A stretch of DNA of 30,000 nucleotides from Anaeromyces robustus (GCA_002104895.1 MCFG01000070.1:92501-122500), one strand, 5' to 3'. Positions 11,384 to 22,811 are shown, counted from the first letter of the stretch. Translations and numbers: made by a program. The notes: generated by a model from the sequence alone, not told the origin.

Positions 11384-12109
11384 CTTTATTTTATTTTATT
11401 TTATTTTATTTTATTTTATTTTATTTTATTTTATTTTATTTTTTATTTTATTTTAGTTTATTATATTATATTATATTATATTATATTATATTATATGTTG
11501 TTTTTTAATATTATACATAAATATATGTATAATATTCATTTTTAATTTCATTTTATTATATTTTATTGTATAGTATCGTATTATATTATATATTATGTTT
11601 TGTTTTATTTTATTTTATTTTATTTTATTTTTTTTTTTTTGTTTTATTTTATTTCATTTTATTTTTTTTTATTTTATTTTATTTTATTTTATTTTATTTT
11701 ATTTTATTTTATTTTATTTTTTTTTTTTTATTTCATATCATTTCATTTTTTATTTTTATTTTATTTTATTTTATTTTATTTCATTTTATTTTTATTTTTA
11801 TTTTATTTTATTTTATTTTATTTTATTTTATTTTATTTTATTTTATTTTATTTTATTTTATTTTATTTTATTTTGTTTTGTTTTATATTATTTTATTTTA
11901 ATTTATTTTAATTTATTTTAATTTATTTTATTTTAATTTATTTTAATTTATTTTAATTTATTTTATTTTAATTTATTTTATTTTATTTTATTTCAATTTA
12001 TTTTTTATTTTTATTTTAATTTATTTTATTTTACTTCATTTTATTTTATCTTTTATTTTTAATTTAATTTATTTTTTATTTTTATTTTATTTTATTTTGT
12101 TTTGTTTTA
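11384..12109. repeat. Degenerate TTTTA pentamer array, about 720 bp, ending at a gene's stop codon
   Basis: Three blocks can be seen: pure TTTTA at 11384-11452, TTATA at 11459-11496, and a long TTTTA array with TTTCA, TTTTTA and TTTAATTTA variants at 11596-12109. The array stops about 17 bases short of the stop codon of the GRAM-VASt gene (12126-12128), so it should form that gene's 3' UTR or terminator region, as an A-rich TAAAA array on the sense strand. A 5-base unit leaves all three plus-strand frames open, which explains the spurious Phe/Ile/Tyr/Leu reading frames. Confidence 0.95.
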
Positions 12110-12125
12110 TATACATATATATAAA

Positions 12126-13516
12126 TTAATCAACTTTCTTAATGTTTTGTTGTAAAAGTTTTTCATTTTGTTCATTTTGTTCCATTTCTTTAATTAAATT
12201 AATCAAGCCTTCATTTGAAAAACTTTGTTCAATATTTTCAATATCACTTTTCATTATATCAAATTTATTATTCATTAATTCAAGTTGGGTTTTCAATCTT
12301 AAATATGAAATATTAAAGTCTTCTGAATGTTTATCTTTTTGTTTGTTATATTTTTCATATATATCATTATATCTATATATTATAAATTAAAAATATAAAA
12401 TAAATTTAAAATAAAATAAAAAAAAAAAAAGATTTTTAATTTATGAAATAGAAAAAAAAAAATATTTTTTTTTTATATTAATAAATATATATTATTTTAC
12501 CTGGAATAAGTGGTACCTAAAAGTGATTCTATAATATCATTATTTTCACCAGATTTTGAAAGGTCATCACTTAATTTAGATAGTAAAGAGGGATTAATTT
12601 TATATGGTTGTTTATTTCTTATCAATTTTTCTACATCACGAAGTTGATGTGAATAATAAGCATTACTAATTGTGATAAATATTCCTACAATTGAAAATAA
12701 TTCTAAGACAACTATTAAATAAGGTGAATTACTTAAAATCTTTTTCTCATCTTTACTACTTCTTTTTTTACCGTGTTTCTGATCTTGTTTAAATTGAGAG
12801 AATAAATGATTTGTAGCACTAATAATGATTTTTGGAATATGAAATATAATACTTATGATTAAAAATACACCATCTAAAAGATAATTTATAATTGTAGTTT
12901 TAACCATTATATTATTAAATAATTGATCAAAAATATTTATTTTATCTGAATCATCAATTTCTTTTTCAGTTTGAGATGTAGAAAATCCTGTTTTTTCCTT
13001 TTTATCATTAAGTGTTTCATAACTACCTTCATCATAATCATTAGTTAATCTTTCAATACTACCTAAAATAGGTTCAGTAATTGTATTAATATTATCTTCA
13101 GAATCCATTCCTTTATATTCATTATTTACTTTTTTAATAATTCTATTTAAATGGTTTTCTAATTCTGTAAATAATCGATTATAATTTTCAAACATAATCT
13201 TTTCAACTTTTTCTTTTATATATATATATGCATATATATTAAAGAAAATAAATATAAATAAAACAATAAATAATATTAATAATATTTATATATAAAATAT
13301 TAAATATGTATATCCGTATATATATATAATATATAATTATTTACCTGAAAGTGCAAATTTTTTTGTATATTTCACTTCAAATGTTATAAGTAAATTCGAA
13401 TAATCTTCTTTATCACTAGTAATAAAATATTTACAAACAATTTTAAAATAATCACTATAATTTATATTTAAAATTCTTATTTCGGATTCTATAAAGAAAT
13501 TGCTATTAATAATATC

Positions 13517-13596
<80 letters not shown>

Positions 13597-15727
13597 TATA
13601 ATATATATTATATATATATAAAATATGTTAATGATAATATAAAACTAAATTTTATATATATTTATATATAAATTTATTATAATTATTAATATTTAAAAAA
13701 TATATTAAATAAAAATTACTCTTTATCATTTTTAAGGAATTTTTGTTTTTCTTCAGTTAAAATATTTCCTCTAGATGCTATTGTGAAATAATAATACAAA
13801 ATTAATATATAAATTTTATTAAAGTTAATTTAAATATTTAATATTTATATTTATATTTAATATTTATATTTATATTTATATTTATATTTATATTTATATT
13901 TATATTTATATTTATATTTATATTTATATTTGAACATTTAAATATATAATTAATTAATTTACCAAATAATGATTTATTCAAAGAATTATACATTATTACT
14001 CTTTCTCTAAGATTTGTTCTTGCATCTTTCTTCCATAAACCAATTTTTATATCTATATAATAGATTTATTTATCAAAATAAAAATATAACAAATAAAATA
14101 AAATAAAATAAAATAAAATAAAATAAAATAAAATAAAATAAAATAAATAAATAAATCAAGTATATATATATAATAATAACAGTATGTAAATATGATAATA
14201 ATTTTTATATTATAATATTTATTATATAATAATACTTACTTTCATTATTACTATCTTTATAGACATCATATAAAAATTTACTATTATCTTCAAAAAGCAA
14301 TTGATAAAGATTTTTTGAACTTAAATTATAACTATTCTCAAGCATTTTATTTTGATAACCTTCATTAGGACTTAAAGATTCATTTACGTCATCATTATTA
14401 GAAATATTTTCAATTGGAAATTGATCTGGATAAGAATGGGAAAATGTATTAGTATCATCATTATGGTGAAGATTATTTTTTAATTCCTCATTAGAAGAAG
14501 TACCCGCATCAATTTGATCCACTGAATTAGATTTTTTATGACCATTTATTTCTCTATCTGCAAATTCTGAAAGTGATTGATTATTTTGATTATTTTCATT
14601 ACCTCTAGTATTAGATTCATTATTCTAAATATGTTTTAAGTGTCAATAACATATAATAAAATATTAAAATATTTATTATTAATAAAAATTATTTTTCTAT
14701 CATTGGAGTATTTAAACTATTTAAATTTATAAATATTACCGATTTGACTTTATGCCAAGAATTTAAGAATAATTGATACATAACATCTCTTTTTAAAAAG
14801 GATGAAAAGACATACTAATATTATTAATATTATTAACAATTAAAATGTATATATATATATATAAATTTTAAAATAAATACATATACATATATAAATATTA
14901 ACATATATAAATAATAAAAATAATTTATATATATTACCTCAGTATTTACTGTATTAATTCTAATAGCATTAGGGAACATACCAACTGTACTACGTTTTTC
15001 AATTTGAGTTATGTCTTTATAATGAATTGTAACTTTTGCTTTATTAGCAAAAATTTTTCCATAAAAGCAAATATGATAGTCTGTTGGATAAATGTTTCCT
15101 TCCCATAATACATCTCTTTCAAGATTACAAGAACATACTATAAAAATATAATATGAACAAATTATTTTAGGAACAAATTATTTTATATAGATAAAATAAA
15201 GTAAAATATTTTTCATATTCATATTCATATTCATATTCATTTTTTTATTATTATTATTATAGTTATTGTTATTGTTATTATAGTTATTATATCAAACGAA
15301 TTTTAAATATTTACTTGGTCCTAACGTGGTTGCTTCATTAATTAAGTCTGGAAAATTCTTAATAAACTTTCTTTGGTTACGATTATAATGAATTTTTTGA
15401 TGTGTTGAAGAAGTTCGTTCCTATCATTATAATAATTATATTATATATTATATATTATATATTATTTATCGATTCATTAATTTATACATTGTAATAATTA
15501 TAATTTATGTATTTATTTGTTTGTTTGTTTGTTTGTTTGTTTATAAATATTTATTATATAATATAAAAAGAAAACATTTTGTTTTATATTATATAATTTT
15601 ATATGCTTTATAAAATTAAAATAAATATTTAATATATATATATATTTTTTTAAAATAATGTAATTTTTCAAAAACCTACTAAATCAACTTCTTTACTTGA
15701 GGACACATTATCATGAACTTCACTCAT
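12126..15727 (-). CDS. GRAM-VASt domain membrane-contact sterol-transfer protein (Lam/Ltc/Aster type), ten exons
   Basis: Exons: 15727-15680, 15420-15315, 15137-14938, 14814-14740, 14624-14240, 14052-13963, 13777-13720, 13502-13345, 13212-12501, 12372-12126. Together they give 692 residues with every junction in phase. A GRAM domain spans about residues 35-143 (FIKNFPDLINEATTLGP, LERDVLWEGNIYPTDYHICF, ITQIEKRSTVGMFPNAIRI). After a Ser/Asn-rich linker, a VASt domain runs about 245-375 (LLFEDNSKFLYDVYKD, IKIGLWKKDARTNLRERV). Hydrophobic segments at about 480-507 and a stronger one at 537-557 (PYLIVVLELFSIVGIFITIS) should anchor it in the ER. The C-terminal 115 residues look coiled-coil. Proteins of this family move sterol between plasma membrane and ER at contact sites. 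Gut fungi live without oxygen and cannot make sterols by the oxygen-dependent route, so a transporter of acquired or substitute sterols is an attractive but unproven role. Family assignment is strong; single exon edges may shift. Confidence 0.9.
13518..13595. repeat. AAT microsatellite inside an intron
   Basis: About 25 AAT copies lie in intron 7 of the GRAM-VASt gene (13719-13503), close to the acceptor at 13504-13503. Confidence 0.95.
13862..13930. repeat. TTTATA hexamer microsatellite inside an intron
   Basis: About eleven copies of ATTTAT lie in intron 6 of the GRAM-VASt gene (13962-13778). Confidence 0.93.
14091..14147. repeat. AAATA pentamer microsatellite inside an intron
   Basis: About eleven copies of AATAA lie in intron 5 of the GRAM-VASt gene (14239-14053). 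On the coding strand it is a TTTTA array placed upstream of the acceptor at 14054-14053. Confidence 0.93.
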
Positions 15728-16453
15728 TTAAATAATTAAACTATTATTTGAAATCAATACTGTTATATTATCATATAAAAAAATTATATTAACATATTTA
15801 TAAGAATTATATATATAAATATAAGATATAAAATAAATGATAAGAATTAGTATCTATTAATAAAATGTATAAAATGTTTTTCTTAATAATAATATATATA
15901 AATAAATAAATAAATATTTTAAAGTTCTATACATTTTAACATTTTTTATATATTAATGTTTATCTTTAATACATATTAATAAAAATCTCCATTTATTATA
16001 TATACCTTTATAATTACAAAATTATATAATTAATTAAAAATATATATATATATTTTTTCTTTTCTATTCACTATTAAAAAAAAAAATTATATATACTCCT
16101 TAAGATATTTTCTTTTTATGTTTTTATATTATTTGTTCTTTTTGTTTTTGTATCCTTTCTTTTTAATTTTTTATAAAAAGAATTTAACCTGTTTTATTTT
16201 ACTTTCATATATATTTTTATATGTTCTTACTCTTTTTTTCTTTTTAAATATTATTATTATTATTATTTATATTATTACTGCAAAAATAACATTTACACAG
16301 AAATTCCTCCTTTTATATTTGTTTTTCTCTAAATTTAAAGAAAAATATTTTTATTCCACCAAAACAATAGATATATAAATAATTATTAATTTAATTATAT
16401 AGAAATATTTAATTAAATTTTTAATATTAATTATTTAATGTAAATAAATAAAT

Positions 16454-16825
<372 letters not shown>

Positions 16826-16961
16826 ATTAAAATGTTTAATAACAAAATGTTCAATGTAAATTAAATTAAATTTTACAAAATGAATATAGTAATATAAAAT
16901 AAAATAAATCCAATTATATATTTATTTATATAAGCAACAAATTTTAAAAAAAATTTTTTTT

Positions 16962-17120
16962 TTAAAATTTAGTCATGTGATGTGTTTTTTGATATGCAGG
17001 ACTTTTATGTGCGCTGGTCGCTTTTAATAGTATAATTATATTTATTATTTATTTTATTAATTATTTAATTTTATTACCAGAAAAATACCTCCGATCTAAA
17101 TAATTCCAAGACGAAGGATT
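16962..17120 (-). other. Two GC-richer blocks that read as spliced mini-exons; identity unknown
   Basis: Against an almost pure A/T background, 17078-17118 and 16971-17020 are clearly richer in G and C. They are separated by a 57-base A/T segment (17077-17021) that begins GTAATA and ends AAAAG on the minus strand, the same site types used by genes around it. Splicing it out joins SSWNYLDRRYFSG to ATSAHKSPAYQKTHHMTKF in one frame, with a TAA at 16962-16964. RRYFS followed by small residues resembles a mitochondrial or hydrogenosomal presequence cleavage region. No ATG and no upstream AG acceptor is available in that frame, so this may be a broken gene, a leader exon of the GRAM-VASt gene downstream on the same strand, or a structured RNA (CTGGT at 17014 can pair with ACCAG at 17076). 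Not recognised. Confidence 0.3.
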
Positions 17121-17572
17121 ATTAAAATTGAAAAATTTAAAAATAATATAAAAATTAATAATTTTAAATAGTTATTTAATATCTAATATATAAGAATATA
17201 AACTAATATATTATAGAATATATATTAAGAATATAGTAATAATATAAGAGTTATTTAAAATAATAATATATTTAACTATATAATAATATATGAATTATTA
17301 TGTATAGTAATATATTTAGCTATATAATAATAATAAATTATTACTATATTTTGATTATACTTTAATATACTATAATTTTAATAATACATGAGAATATTTA
17401 AATACATATAATAAAATATATTATATAATATATAAAAATAAAAGAACTATTTAATTTAATATAATAAAGAATTAATATTTAATATATATTATAAATATAA
17501 ATAATAAATTATTTTAATAATTATTATTAAGAAAAGATATAAATTTAATATTTAATAATTATTATTAAATAT

Positions 17573-17598
17573 ACTAATATGTTGCTACACATATTAGT
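17573..17598. other. Perfect 10-bp inverted repeat with 6-base loop
   Basis: ACTAATATGT (17573-17582) and its exact reverse complement (17589-17598) flank the loop TGCTAC. It could be a palindromic protein-binding site or a hairpin; its role is unknown. Confidence 0.6.
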
Positions 17599-17675
17599 TT
17601 TATATCATTTTCTGATTTTTTATGGTTATTTTTTACAAATATATATTTATTATAATTAGACATAACATATATAAT

Positions 17676-17774
17676 ATGAAAAAATCTTCACATGTTCCTT
17701 TTATTGGAATTATTCATAGAGATATTAAAAATCACATAGTCATTTCTTATAATTATTGTATAAGACTTATATAA
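17676..17774 (+). pseudogene. Protein-kinase catalytic-loop remnant
   Basis: A 32-residue reading frame contains GIIHRDIK followed by NHIVIS and YNYCIRLI, then a stop where DFG would be expected. The order matches the catalytic loop of Ser/Thr kinases (HRDIK, the Asn-Ile-Leu strand, then IKLIDFG), with about two residues missing after the Lys. No other kinase motif is found in any frame nearby, so this is at best a decayed fragment. Chance is possible in such AT-rich DNA, but the exact IIHRDIK word argues against it. It is not derived from the intact pseudokinase gene in this window, which lacks HRD. Confidence 0.35.
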
Positions 17775-18402
17775 TTAAAATTCATATAATGTCATAAAAA
17801 AACTTAAAATTATTAATCAATAGAATTATTATTTATAATATATAATCAATTATGTTATTAATATAAAAGTAGAAAAAAAAGCTTTTAATTATATTAAACA
17901 AAACTAAACTTCACCAATTTAAATGATATAAAAGTTAATATTAATATAATAGTAATAAATAATAATCAATAGTAAAAATATATTTAATAATAAATGAGAA
18001 TAAATATATAATTTAAATATTTTAGTAGTGAAAAGAATAATAATTATAAAAAATTAAATAATAAACATGACTTTATAATTATTAATTATATTATCAATAA
18101 ATAAAAGTTAAACATTTTACATAATTTTTTATTTAAATATATTATAAAATATATTTAATTTTATTAAACTTAAATATTTATATTTAATTAATACTCGATC
18201 AAAAAACTAAAATAACGTTAATAATTAAATCTTTTATATATTTATATTTAAAAACAATTAATAATTAATAAATTATTTACTACATTTATTTAATAAACAA
18301 TCCACATTTTACTACTTATAAAATTAAAAAACGAAAGATTAATAACATTCAAATATTTATATTTAATAGTGTATATGAATACTATTATAAAATACTCCAC
18401 CG

Positions 18403-18430
18403 TTTTTTTTTTTAAAAAAAAAAAAAAAAA
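18403..18430. repeat. T11-A17 palindromic homopolymer pair
   Basis: A run of 11 T is followed directly by 17 A, about 720 bases upstream of the Cue2-like start codon. Similar T/A pairs occur at 18612-18634 and 19089-19120. Confidence 0.85.
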
Positions 18431-18611
18431 CTAATTAAAAATTTAAAATAAAAAAATTTTTTTCTTTCAGAATTAATATTATGACTTTTATGACCAATAA
18501 TTTTATATATTGCCGTTTATTCCAACAATTTAAAAAATAAATTTACCAATAATAAATAAATAACATATATTTAATATATTATAATGATATTATATGATTT
18601 ACTATATAATA

Positions 18612-18634
18612 TTTTTTTTAAAAAAAAAAAAAAA
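18612..18634. repeat. T8-A15 palindromic homopolymer pair
   Basis: Second T-tract/A-tract pair in the Cue2-like upstream region. The immediate flanks do not match those of the other copies, so it is not an obvious dispersed element. Confidence 0.8.
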
Positions 18635-19088
18635 TAAATAAGTAAATAAAAAAGAAAAAGAATTAAGAACTATAACAAACCAAAGTTCAAAATTTAAAAT
18701 AAATTTTATAGTAATAATTATTAAACTTAATTTTATAGTATTAATAATAATAAAAAATAATTATATAAAAACATTTTAAACATTAAGCAAAATCAAACGA
18801 TAAAAAGTAAATTATTATATTAAAAAAAATAATATATTTCTTATATATAATAAGAAATTTATATTCATAATATTTAATGTTTCTAAAAAAATATTTTTTT
18901 GAATTAAATTATATGAATAATAAAAAAAAATAATAAAATTAAAAATAAAAACTAAATAGAATTAAAAAAATAAATAAATGAAAACAAAATAATAAATAAT
19001 ATCTTCGATAATTTAATTTTATAAAAAAATATATATACTAATATTTTATTTTTTAAATTATATTGTTTATATTATTATTTAAATTGAA

Positions 19089-19120
<32 letters not shown>
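19089..19120. promoter_or_regulatory. T14-A18 tract directly upstream of the Cue2-like start codon
   Basis: The A18 half ends 26 bases before the ATG at 19147. Rigid dA:dT tracts exclude nucleosomes in fungal promoters, so a core-promoter or leader role is plausible; this is inferred from position only. Confidence 0.4.
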
Positions 19121-19146
19121 TTGACAGTTATTATAATAAAATAATT

Positions 19147-21523
19147 ATGAATAAAACTAAAAACATTTTAAACATGAATGATGAAATAACATTTCATAAA
19201 TACAGTGAACCTGAAGATGAAATTCAAATTGTTAAAAATATATTGCCTGAATTTGATAATGAGGATATATTAGATGCATTAAAACGTCATAACTATCAAG
19301 TAGAAGCTGTCATTGAAGATCTTTTAAGTGAAAGATTTATAAAACAAAACTTATCTGAAAATGATATTAAAAGAAATAGTAAAATATTAGAAATTTATAA
19401 TGTAGGTTGTTATTAAAGAATTAAAAAAAAAAAGCCTATATATAATATATTTATTTTATTATATATATATATCATATATAATATTAATATTGTTTTTATT
19501 CTACATATATTTTTAATATATAAATATAAATAATAATAATAATGAACATAATTTATTTATACTACTTTTTTTTCTGGAATTTTAAAAAAAAAATACTATA
19601 ATATGAATTTATATATATATTAAAAAGAATGAAGCAAACAAATTAACTCAAGAAATTGTATTAAATAAAGGTAACACAGTAATAGTAAATGATATAACAA
19701 ATTCCAAAATTAATATTACCGAAAAAAATGAAAAAATTAATAATAACAATGATAATGATAATAATAAAACCAATAATTCAGTAAAAAATGAAAAAAGTAG
19801 TAATAAAAAAGAACAAATTGTAAATACTACAACATCAAATAATAATAATATTGCTGAAAAAGATGTTAACAATAATTCTACAGATAGCATAATAAAAAAG
19901 AAGAAAAAGAATTATGTAGTAAATACAGCATTTACTATGACAGAAAATAACTATACAAATAATAAAAATAAATATAGAAATAGAAATAGAAATAGTAATA
20001 AATCAAATATAAATACTAATACTAATACAAATATTAATACAAATACCAATACTAATACTAATACTATTACTAATACTAATATTGATACTAATATTGATAC
20101 TAATACTAATACTAATGATAATACTTATACTAATACTAATTCTTATACTAATAAGAATACTAACTCAGATATAAATGCAAACTCTAGTCTTACAATTAAT
20201 ACAAATGTTAAAAAGAAAAGGAATAGAAATCGTAATAAACGTAAATCTACTCAATCACCAAAAGAAACATCACCTTCATCAACTACTTCTCAGGATTCTA
20301 TTTCTGAATTAAATAATACCACACCAATTGTTCAAAAATATTTTAAACTTAGTGAAGTTAAAAATATGTTTCCAAATATTTCTGATAGACTTTTAATTTT
20401 AACTCTTCAAGTAAATAATGGAGATATTGATAAAGTAGTAGATTTCTTATTAATGCATGATAATATTAAAAATGATATTAATGAAGAAGATATATGTCGT
20501 AGTTTAGAATTACAACTAGAAAATGAGCAAGGTTTAAATACACATCCATGCGATGGTAATTGTATTAACCAAGGTTATCCATGTTATATTCATAGTCGTT
20601 TATTTATAACGAAAGAAGATGAGTTTAATACTCTAAATCTTTCTGAAATTATGAAAGTTTGGAATAAATATGAACTACGTGATCAAAATATTGATTTAAG
20701 TTTTACTAATTCAGATCAAGCTATTAAATATTACACAAGTGATAATGAAGAAATAGAATTTTTAATTATAAATCGTATTAAAGAAGCAGAATTAGCTATG
20801 ACATTAGAAGAAAAACAACATCAAGATGATGTAGAATATTTCCGAAACCGTGAAGAACAATTAAAATTACAAAAATATAAATTTTTCAATGAAGCTAATA
20901 AAAAGTATAGATCAGGAGGTTTAACTGGATTTTCTTCAGCTGCTTATTATAGTGATGAAGGACGTCAACTTATAAATGAAATTGAAAAGGCAAAACTTTT
21001 AGCTGTAAGTGCCCAAATTCGAAAAAATGAAAAACGTTATATGCAAGCTAATGGATTAACAAGATTTTGTGGTGTAGATTTACATGGATTAACAGTAAAA
21101 GAAGCTATTTCTTATTTAGCGGATATGTTAAATATATGGAAAATGGAAATAATGAGATATTATCCAAATATGAAAAAAGTTCAAAATCCTAAACCTATTT
21201 CATCAGTGATATGTACAACTACAGAAACTTATGATTTTACAAGTGAAAATTCTAAATGTAAATCTTTTTCAAAAGTAGTATCATCTAAACCCAAACCACA
21301 AGAAGAAACATTAAATAATATAAAAATAACAAAAGTTGAAACTTTAAAAAAGAAAAAAACAAGATGTTTATATCCAAGAGTATTTAATATTATTACTGGT
21401 AGAGGTATTCATTCTGATGCAAATATTGGTGCACGTCTTAAACCAAATATTATTAACTATTTAAAAAATCATAAATTTAATTTTGTAGAAGTTAATTCTG
21501 GTAGTATAGAAGTTCGTCTTTAA
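19147..21523 (+). CDS. Cue2/N4BP2-type CUE-CUE-DUF1771-Smr endonuclease, two exons
   Basis: Exon 1 is 19147-19401 and exon 2 is 19628-21523 (donor GTAGGT, acceptor AAAAAG, phase 0), giving 716 residues. A CUE domain lies at residues about 22-62 (IVKNILPEFDNEDILDALKR) and a second at about 323-364 (VKNMFPNISDRLLILTLQ). Between them is an Asn/Lys-rich linker with an Asn-Thr repeat and a basic block. A DUF1771 helix region spans about 490-558 (FFNEANKKYRSGG...AYYSDEGRQLINEIEKAK) and an Smr domain 567-716, with VDLHGLTVKEA at 568-578 and ITGRGIHSDANIGARLKP at 674-691. In yeast, Cue2 cleaves mRNA in the A site of stalled or collided ribosomes in no-go decay, and its CUE domains bind ubiquitin. The same role is expected here. 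Oddities: about 60 extra residues between the two Smr motifs, and a small CDGNC...CYIH cluster at 393-407 that might bind metal. Without splicing, the first CUE domain would be lost. Confidence 0.92.
20011..20165 (+). repeat. AATACT coding repeat (Asn-Thr tract)
   Basis: Alternating AAT and ACT/ACA codons encode an Asn-Thr repeat of about 50 residues in the linker between the two CUE domains of the Cue2-like protein. Some units are changed to Asn-Ile or Asp-Thr. It should be disordered and length-variable. Confidence 0.9.
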
Positions 21524-22150
21524 TAATAATAATATATATATTTATATTTATATATATATATATGTTATTTTTAATTTAAATATTATATATATAGATACAT
21601 TCTTTTTTAATTTTTTTTATTATTAAATTTTTAACAAAAAAAGTCTTTTATATTTTAATTTTTTTTTTTTCTGTTTTAATGTCTACTTATATTCCATATT
21701 TTTTTTTCTTTTTTTTTTTTAATTTTTACTGAACATAATTAGTATTCAAATTTCTTATCTATAAAATTTTAAATTTGTTATTTTTAATTTTTTTTTTTAT
21801 TGTTTTATTCTATTCATTTTTTTAATCATTAAGTTAATAATTATTTTCATTCTTTAGTAATAATAATACTCTATATATATTACATCTGTATATTTTAAAG
21901 AATAATATTTAGATATTTTTTAAAAAAAAAAAAAAAAACTATCATTTATACCATCAGTTTTAATTCACTCTTAATAGATTAAATTAGAGTGATAATAATA
22001 GAAAATATTAATTAGTATTATTTATCTATAATACTATATAATAAAAATAAAATAAAAAAAAAAATAAAAAAAAAAAGAAAAAAAAGAAAAAAGTAAAAAA
22101 AGATTTTATGATTTATTATTATTATTTATTATTATTTTTTTTATTAATTG

Positions 22151-22152
<2 letters not shown>

Positions 22153-22198
<46 letters not shown>
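22153..22198. repeat. Poly(T) tract of 46
   Basis: The longest pure homopolymer in the window, placed midway between two convergent genes. Confidence 0.95.
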
Positions 22199-22202
<4 letters not shown>

Positions 22203-22653
22203 TTATTAATATTTTTATGATTTCTTTTCTATAATTATTATATTATTTTTTTTTTCTATATTATTATTATTATTATTGTTATTATTTATTATTTAATAAT
22301 TTATTAATTATATTGATCATTTTCTATCTACATATAAATAAAATAGTTTCTCCTTGCTTTGTTTATAATAAATAATATATATTAAAACGATTTCTGAATT
22401 ATTTTTATTTATTAATTTTATCTTAATAAATTAAAAATTAATACATAAAAAAATATATATATATTATATATTTACTTGTGTCTTTTTTTTTTTTTTTTTT
22501 TTTTTTTATTAATCTTTTCTTTTTCTAATATCTATAATTATTATATATTGTATATATATAATTATATATATATAAATATTTATATAAATAAAAAAAATAA
22601 AAAATTTTTTCTTTAAAACGTTTGTCTTTATATATATATGATTGATATTATTA

Positions 22654-22684
<31 letters not shown>

Positions 22685-22773
22685 TTTATTTAATTTTTGT
22701 TTATGATTAATTATATTTTTATTTTGAATTATTAGAATTGAAAAAATAAAAATAAATATTCTTTTTTATTTTG

Positions 22774-22774
<1 letters not shown>

Positions 22775-22811
<37 letters not shown>
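22775..22811. repeat. Poly(T) tract of 37 just past the Pom33-like stop codon
   Basis: On the sense strand of the Pom33-like gene it is A37, starting 63 bases after the stop codon, in the expected 3' UTR or polyadenylation region. Confidence 0.9.

Larger units (their letters stand above)
8750..12125. other. Gene-poor AT spacer between ankyrin and GRAM-VASt genes
   Basis: I see no supportable gene in 3.4 kb. It contains the 5' region of the ankyrin gene on the left and the 3' flank of the GRAM-VASt gene on the right. The open frame at 9664-9897 (plus, 77 residues, Ile/Asn/Tyr-rich) matches nothing I recognise and is treated as chance. The overlapping open frames at 11566-11921 come from the TTTTA array. 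Confidence 0.6.

Noticed and set aside
11566-11921. Three overlapping plus-strand open frames of about 103-111 residues
   Set aside because: They are translations of the TTTTA pentamer array. A 5-base repeat lacking stops in one phase lacks them in all three, giving Phe-Tyr-Phe-Ile-Leu repeats.
12142-12390. 82-residue plus-strand Ser/Phe-rich frame
   Set aside because: Antisense of the coiled-coil last exon of the GRAM-VASt gene, which reads well and splices in phase.
16118-16378. 86-residue plus-strand hydrophobic frame
   Set aside because: Phe/Leu/Ile-rich translation of T-rich DNA; it could mimic a membrane protein but has no family signature.
16962-17120. tRNA, snRNA or box C/D snoRNA in the GC-richer island
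   Set aside because: No A/B box pair, no cloverleaf, no Sm site with known snRNA 5' sequence, and no D box that I can find.
19648-19890. 80-residue minus-strand hydrophobic frame
   Set aside because: Antisense shadow of Asn/Lys-rich coding sequence in exon 2 of the Cue2-like gene.
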